From assembly GCF_004187715.1 (NCBI RefSeq), contig NZ_QZWF01000002.1, positions 62,001 to 126,000 on the forward strand: a DNA stretch of 64,000 nt, written 5' to 3'. Below, piece by piece: positions 60,023 to 64,000 of this stretch; the stretch's first letter is position 1; each line of letters starts with the position of its first letter. Source of the DNA: Streptomyces sp. F001 (GTDB lineage: Bacteria > Actinomycetota > Actinomycetes > Streptomycetales > Streptomycetaceae). Below the pieces are notes generated by a model that searched no databases, was not told the origin of the DNA, and saw nothing but the letters and a program-made list of their open reading frames with translations. The position numbers and the translations under genes were made by a program.

Positions 60023-61006
60023 ATGAGCAACATGGAAACGGACCCCGTGGAGATGCTGTGCGGAACGGACGCCGAAAGAGGGGCGGAGAAGCCGCGCGTC
60101 GAGGTGATCTCTCCGCGCGAGGTGCCGCTGGGCGGGCCGCGGGCGATGACCGTACGGCGCACACTGCCGCAGCGCGCCCGGACGCTGATCGGAGCGTGGT
60201 GCTTCGCCGATCACTACGGCCCCGACGACGTCTCTGCCACCGGTGGCATGGACGTCGCCCCGCATCCGCACACCGGACTGCAGACGGTCAGCTGGCTGTT
60301 CAGCGGGGAGATCGAGCACCGCGACACGCTCGGCAGCCATGCTTTCGTACGGCCAGGTGAACTCAACCTCATGACCGGAGGACACGGCATCGCCCACTCC
60401 GAGGTTTCGACGCCGCGGACCACGATCCTGCACGGCGTGCAACTGTGGGTGGCCCTGCCCGATGAACACCGGCATACCGAAAAGGACTTCCAGCACCACG
60501 TCCCCGAGCCCGTGCACATCGACGGAGCCGAGATCAGGGTCTTCCTCGGCTCGCTCGCGGGCTCCGTCTCCCTGGTGCGGACCTTCACGCCGCTGCTCGG
60601 CGCCGAAATCGCCCTCGAACCCCGCGCATCGGTCACGCTCGCCGTGGACCCCGGTTACGAGCACGGCCTCCTCGTCGACCACGGCGACGTCCGCATGGCC
60701 GACACCCTGCTGCGTCCGGCGGACATGGGCTACGCCCACCCCGGCATCGGCGCCCTGACGCTGACGAACGAGTCGGACGTCAGGGCCCGCACGGTCCTGC
60801 TCGGAGGGCCCCCCTTCGAGGAGGAGATCGTCATGTGGTGGAACTTCATCGGCCGCAGCCATGACGACATCGTCCGGGCCCGGGACGACTGGCAGAAAGC
60901 CTCCGAACGCTTCGGCACCGTCAAGGGGTACGACGGCGACCGCCTGCCCGCCCCCACCCTGCCGAACGCCACGATCACCCCGCGCAGGAACCCGCCCCGG
61001 CACTGA
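60023..61006 (+). CDS. Pirin-family protein
   Basis: A 327-residue bicupin. The N-terminal cupin has the pirin metal-binding set PHPHTGLQTVSWLFSGEIEHRD, GGHGIAHSE and a C-terminal pirin_C domain (about 180-285, AEIRVFLG start, GEEIV-like end WWNFIGRSHDDI). Pirins are iron-binding, some with quercetin dioxygenase activity. The start at 60023 lies just after a GAGAGGCGG. It is divergent from the AhpD-like gene, suggesting a shared redox response. Confidence 0.9.
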   Translation: MSNMETDPVEMLCGTDAERGAEKPRVEVISPREVPLGGPRAMTVRRTLPQRARTLIGAWCFADHYGPDDVSATGGMDVAPHPHTGLQTVSWLFSGEIEHRDTLGSHAFVRPGELNLMTGGHGIAHSEVSTPRTTILHGVQLWVALPDEHRHTEKDFQHHVPEPVHIDGAEIRVFLGSLAGSVSLVRTFTPLLGAEIALEPRASVTLAVDPGYEHGLLVDHGDVRMADTLLRPADMGYAHPGIGALTLTNESDVRARTVLLGGPPFEEEIVMWWNFIGRSHDDIVRARDDWQKASERFGTVKGYDGDRLPAPTLPNATITPRRNPPRH

Positions 61007-61081
61007 CGCCACTGAATTCGCCCTGCAGTGGCCCGTCGGCTCAATTGCGCAGACGCCCGATGAGAAGTCGACGAGTGACGA

Positions 61082-62878
61082 TCACCTCAGCGTGAGCCGG
61101 TACGCCAGCGGTGACCTGCCGGTGATCAGCACGCGGATGCCGTCCGGTGTGAGGGAGCCGTTCATCCACGAGTAGCGTTCGCCCGGCTCGACCACCGGCG
61201 GCTGCTTGCCGCCCTTGCCGTTGCCGGGGCCGAACTCGATCCGGTCGTCGCCGACGGTGTACGCGGCCTCGCCGCTGACGAGCTGGTAGGTGTCGGTCTG
61301 GCCCGCAACGGGTTCGAGCCCGTCACCGGTCAAGGTGCCGCCGCGGCGGAAGCACAGCTCCAGTGCGAGGGGTACCGCGGACCGGGAGACGTCGAAGTCC
61401 AGTTCCCAGCCGCCGCCGCGTACTTGACGCACCAGTACCTCGGTGCGCAGGGTCCGCCACTCCTTGGGGCGGTGCGGGAAGTCCATCGCGGACCAGAAGC
61501 GTCCGTCGTTGCTGAGCGGATAGTCGCCGTCGGGCCGGCGGTGCTGCGGCGGCAGGGGCTGGTGGAACGCGGCCCGTACCTCGGCGTGCAGCCGCCAGCC
61601 GCCGTCGACCGGCTCGAGCCCTTCGGCACGGAAGTGACCGAGGGAGAAGAACTGCGGCGACAGGCGCAGCGAGTCCAGGATCGCCGCGCCCTTGCGCATC
61701 TTGAAGAACGTGGGATTGGTGGACAGGCCCGAGGAAATGGCCCGCACCTCGGGAAAGTCGGTGCCGGCGAAGACGGTCGCGGTGCGGGTGCCCCGGCGTA
61801 CGCGAACCAGGCGGCAGTCGGGGTCGTGGTGCACAAAGTTCTCGGGAAGCGGTGCCTGTGACGGCAGCGGGCGAGCCAGCTCCGGGCGGTCCAGGACCTC
61901 CGCGAGCCGGTCGCCCAGCGGTGTCTCCCCGAAGGTCTGGTCCGTGCCGCGCTCCTGCAGCAGGGCGGCCACGGCGGCGAAGCGGGCGTCGCCGTCATGG
62001 ATCGCCAACTCCCGGTACTGGAGCCAGAATTCAGGCAGGTAGCGCAGGGCCGTCTGGTCCTGGCGCCGCGAATGCACCGACTCCACCTCGCCGTTGGGCT
62101 CGATGACGTAGAGGGTGGCCTTGAGATTGGCGCGTACGGGGGCGTACAGATCCGTACGGCCGTAGTGGCGGGCCAGGGTGAGCAGGGCGGGGTTGGTGAC
62201 GACGGCCGAGTAGGTGGGGCTGCGTTCGCTGTACTCGCCGCCGGGCAGCAGGTCGATGCCCTCGGCCAGCCATGCGTCGATGCGGCGGGCGTACGCCGGG
62301 TCGGGCCGGCGGCGGTGGATCCGGGCCAGTGCGGCGCACACCAGCCAGCGGTGGTTGGCGGTGTGCACACCACCGGTCGCAAGACCCGGGCCCGCCTTGT
62401 CCAGCACCTGCTCGACGACGCTGCGCACGGCTTCGGTCGGCCGGTGCCCGTCGCGGTCCAGCAGGGCGTACGCCAGATTCAGGTCGACGACCGAGAAGGC
62501 GGTGTCCGGTGGCGAGTGCACGGCGCCCTGGTCGTACAGGCCGTCGTCGTGCTGCTCCTCGGCGAGAGTGCCGGCGAGTTCGCGGAGCGGGCCGAGCAGG
62601 TCGGGGGAGTGGTGGTACGCCGACTCCTTGTGCACATAGACCGAGGTGAACGTGCGCAGCGCGCGGGCCGCGGCCCGCGCCCGGCCCCGGTCGCGCAGGT
62701 CGGTGATGGTTTCGCCGTACGTCGTGAGCAGCCCGGTGACGCGCTGGTCGGCGGCCTCGGTCAGCAGGGCGAGGAAGCCGGCGTCCGTGTGCGGTTCGGC
62801 CGCGGCGGGCGCGCCGCTGATCCCGGTGGCCGCGGCGGCCGTGGCGGTCGTGGCGAGGAACGTTCTGCGGGCGATCAC
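61082..62878 (-). CDS. TAT-exported putative polysaccharide lyase/glycoside-active protein
   Basis: A 598-residue exported protein beginning at a GTG (62878). The N-terminus IARRTFLATTATAAAA matches a twin-arginine signal. The first half (about 60-330) looks like an alpha/alpha toroid (repeated helices, e.g. VHTANHRWLVCAALARIH, GGEYSERSPTYSAVVTNPAL); the second half is beta-rich, with histidine and aromatic residues. This two-part layout is like heparinase II/III or family-8 lyases, but I cannot assign the substrate. GTGA overlap with the upstream YesL-like gene, which itself follows sugar ABC permease genes, supports a role in saccharide use. Confidence 0.6.
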   Translation of the reverse strand: MIARRTFLATTATAAAATGISGAPAAAEPHTDAGFLALLTEAADQRVTGLLTTYGETITDLRDRGRARAAARALRTFTSVYVHKESAYHHSPDLLGPLRELAGTLAEEQHDDGLYDQGAVHSPPDTAFSVVDLNLAYALLDRDGHRPTEAVRSVVEQVLDKAGPGLATGGVHTANHRWLVCAALARIHRRRPDPAYARRIDAWLAEGIDLLPGGEYSERSPTYSAVVTNPALLTLARHYGRTDLYAPVRANLKATLYVIEPNGEVESVHSRRQDQTALRYLPEFWLQYRELAIHDGDARFAAVAALLQERGTDQTFGETPLGDRLAEVLDRPELARPLPSQAPLPENFVHHDPDCRLVRVRRGTRTATVFAGTDFPEVRAISSGLSTNPTFFKMRKGAAILDSLRLSPQFFSLGHFRAEGLEPVDGGWRLHAEVRAAFHQPLPPQHRRPDGDYPLSNDGRFWSAMDFPHRPKEWRTLRTEVLVRQVRGGGWELDFDVSRSAVPLALELCFRRGGTLTGDGLEPVAGQTDTYQLVSGEAAYTVGDDRIEFGPGNGKGGKQPPVVEPGERYSWMNGSLTPDGIRVLITGRSPLAYRLTLR

Positions 62879-63471
62879 ATGCTCTCCAGTCGTACGTCGA
62901 CGGACGTCAGAGCCAGGGCCAGCGGCCCCGGTGCGAGAAAGGCCAGCGGCAGCAGCATCCAGCCGCACAGCGCGGCCGCCACGAGGGCGAGCAGGACCAG
63001 GCCGCTGCCGCCCGGATCCCGTACGGCGTCCCGGGCCGCCGTACGCACGGCCGCGGGCCAGTCGGTGAGTGACTCGGGGCGGGCGCACGCACGCAGTCCG
63101 ACGACCGCCGCGCACGCGCCGATCGCGCCCGCCGCCACGGCGAACAGCCGTGCTCCGGGCAGCCCCGCGCCCGCGAGGGCCAGGTCCGCGGCCAGCAGCA
63201 GCACGCCCGCGAGGAGCACCGCACCGGCCGCCAGGTCACCTGTGCGCAGCCGCTGCCGCAGCAGGGTGAGATACCGCCCCGCCGTTGCGGGCCGGTCCTC
63301 GCGTACGCCGCGCAGGACGGCGCACACCGTGGAGAACGCAGCCGGCACGGTCACCAGCGGCAGACAGGCCACGGCCGTGGCGAGGCCGACGCTGAGCATG
63401 TCCGCGAAGAGGGTCGCGCGGGGGCCGAAGAGCTCGCCCGGCTCACGGGTCGTACGCGTACGGGCGCTCAT
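62875..63471 (-). CDS. YesL/DUF624-like membrane protein
   Basis: A 198-residue protein with five or six hydrophobic segments. Relatives of the YesL (DUF624) group, often found in sugar-ABC operons, have the same start (FGPRATLFADMLSVGLATAVACLPLVTVPAAFSTV, read in pieces). Its function is unknown; a helper for the transporter is inferred. The ATG at 63471 overlaps the permease stop, and its own stop overlaps the next GTG. Confidence 0.65.
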   Translation of the reverse strand: MSARTRTTREPGELFGPRATLFADMLSVGLATAVACLPLVTVPAAFSTVCAVLRGVREDRPATAGRYLTLLRQRLRTGDLAAGAVLLAGVLLLAADLALAGAGLPGARLFAVAAGAIGACAAVVGLRACARPESLTDWPAAVRTAARDAVRDPGGSGLVLLALVAAALCGWMLLPLAFLAPGPLALALTSVDVRLESM

Positions 63472-64000
63472 CCCTTGACCCCCGAACTGGCCATGCCCTC
63501 CACGAGGAACCGCTGGAAGGCGAGGAAGAACAGCACGATCGGCAGCAGGGCGATCACCGACATCGCGAACATCGGACCGAACGACGACTGGCTGGAGGCG
63601 TCCACGAACGCCCGCAGGGCCAGCGTCAGCGTGAACTTCTCGGGCGAGAAGAGATAGATCAGCTGGGTGAAGAAGTCGTTCCACGTCCAGATGAACGTGA
63701 AGATCGCGGTGGTGATCAACGCGGGGCGGGTGAGCGGCAGGATGACCAGGAGGAAACTGCGGAACGGCCCGCAGCCGTCGATGCGCGCCGCCTCCTCCAG
63801 CTCACGTGGCAGCCCGCGCATGAACTGCACGATGAGGAAGACGAAGAACGCCTCGGTGGCGAGGAACTTGGGCAGGATCAGCGGCCAGTAGGTGTTCACC
63901 ATGCCGAGTTGGTTGAAGATGATGTACTGCGGGATCAGCACCGCGTGGTGCGGCAACATGATCGTGGCGATCATGAAGGCGAACAGCGGGCCCCGGAAGC
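63468..64000 (-). CDS. Carbohydrate ABC transporter permease (MalG-like), 5' end cut by window edge
   Basis: About 177 residues of a binding-protein-dependent permease are seen, with the EAA loop (PRELEEAARIDGCGPFRSFLLVILPL) and three to four helices (TAIFTFIWTWNDFFTQLIYL). The frame continues off the right edge (FRGPLFAFMIATIMLP), so the start and the rest of the operon lie outside. It belongs to a sugar importer encoded with the YesL-like and lyase-like genes. Confidence 0.88.
   Translation of the reverse strand, partial: FRGPLFAFMIATIMLPHHAVLIPQYIIFNQLGMVNTYWPLILPKFLATEAFFVFLIVQFMRGLPRELEEAARIDGCGPFRSFLLVILPLTRPALITTAIFTFIWTWNDFFTQLIYLFSPEKFTLTLALRAFVDASSQSSFGPMFAMSVIALLPIVLFFLAFQRFLVEGMASSGVKG

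Noticed and set aside
1..64000. CRISPR arrays, transposases, integrases, rRNA genes
   Set aside because: No regularly spaced repeats, no transposase or recombinase motifs with terminal repeats, and no rRNA-like sequence were seen on either strand by eye.

Overview
The window is about 64 kb of very GC-rich DNA, almost certainly from a Streptomyces or a close relative. The reasons are strongly G/C-biased third codon positions, NTGA stop/start overlaps inside nearly every operon, an AfsR/SARP-type regulator, three SpoIIE-type (PP2C) phosphatases, a DUF6233 protein, an excalibur-domain protein, twin-arginine signal peptides and a BlaA/BlaB/BlaL beta-lactamase locus of the S. cacaoi type. No rRNA, CRISPR array, transposase, integrase or replication origin was seen. 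The content is accessory rather than housekeeping: regulators, transporters, oxidoreductases and several decayed genes.

Layout. 1-7.7 kb: membrane and stress genes. These are a voltage-gated-type ion channel (cut by the window edge), tatA, two coupled CNNM/CBS transporter-like proteins, an acyltransferase, a TerB-like protein, a Spo0M-like protein and a truncated third CNNM protein. Three of the promoter regions here share the same palindrome, TCTAC-N6-GTAGA. 7.7-13.4 kb: a decayed stretch with a broken XRE regulator fused behind the CNNM stub, a SpoIIE phosphatase, small proteins, a NUDIX stub and an XRE regulator split at an ATGA. 13.8-16.6 kb: a large PAS/GAF/SpoIIE/HATPase sensor phosphatase and a convergent ABM monooxygenase-like protein. 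16.7-25.3 kb: a glycerol-type ABC transporter (two dissimilar ATPases, two permeases, one lipoprotein) with a zinc alcohol dehydrogenase, divergent from an AcoR-like regulator; then a chimeric transporter relic.

26-31.4 kb: a tRNA-like element, then a tight four-gene operon encoding a leucine-rich-repeat protein, an ankyrin-repeat protein, a MoxR-type AAA+ ATPase and a zincin/VWA protein (DUF2201 type). This is the best candidate for a poorly described system. 31.5-41.8 kb: an AfsR/SARP regulator, an exported serine hydrolase, the blaB-blaA/blaL locus with a clear LysR box, a peptidoglycan-binding membrane protein, and TetR and PucR regulators. 41.9-46.7 kb: a branched-chain amino-acid-type ABC operon (livGFHMK-like) in which the permease and binding-protein frames are fused. 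46.8-50.8 kb: a TetR stub, a second sensor phosphatase plus ABM pair paralogous to the one at 13.8-16.6 kb, and an IclR pseudogene.

50.9-64 kb: redox genes. These include two MDR oxidoreductases, an EF-hand protein, a CPA2 antiporter, MsrA, a CBS protein, an operon of molybdopterin oxidoreductase, FAD reductase, DUF6510 and an RraA-like protein, a quinone oxidoreductase, and an AhpD-like protein divergent from a pirin. The window ends in a carbohydrate ABC permease, a YesL-like protein and a TAT-exported putative polysaccharide lyase, cut by the right edge.

All functions are read from sequence motifs and family memory. No database search or structure prediction was run.
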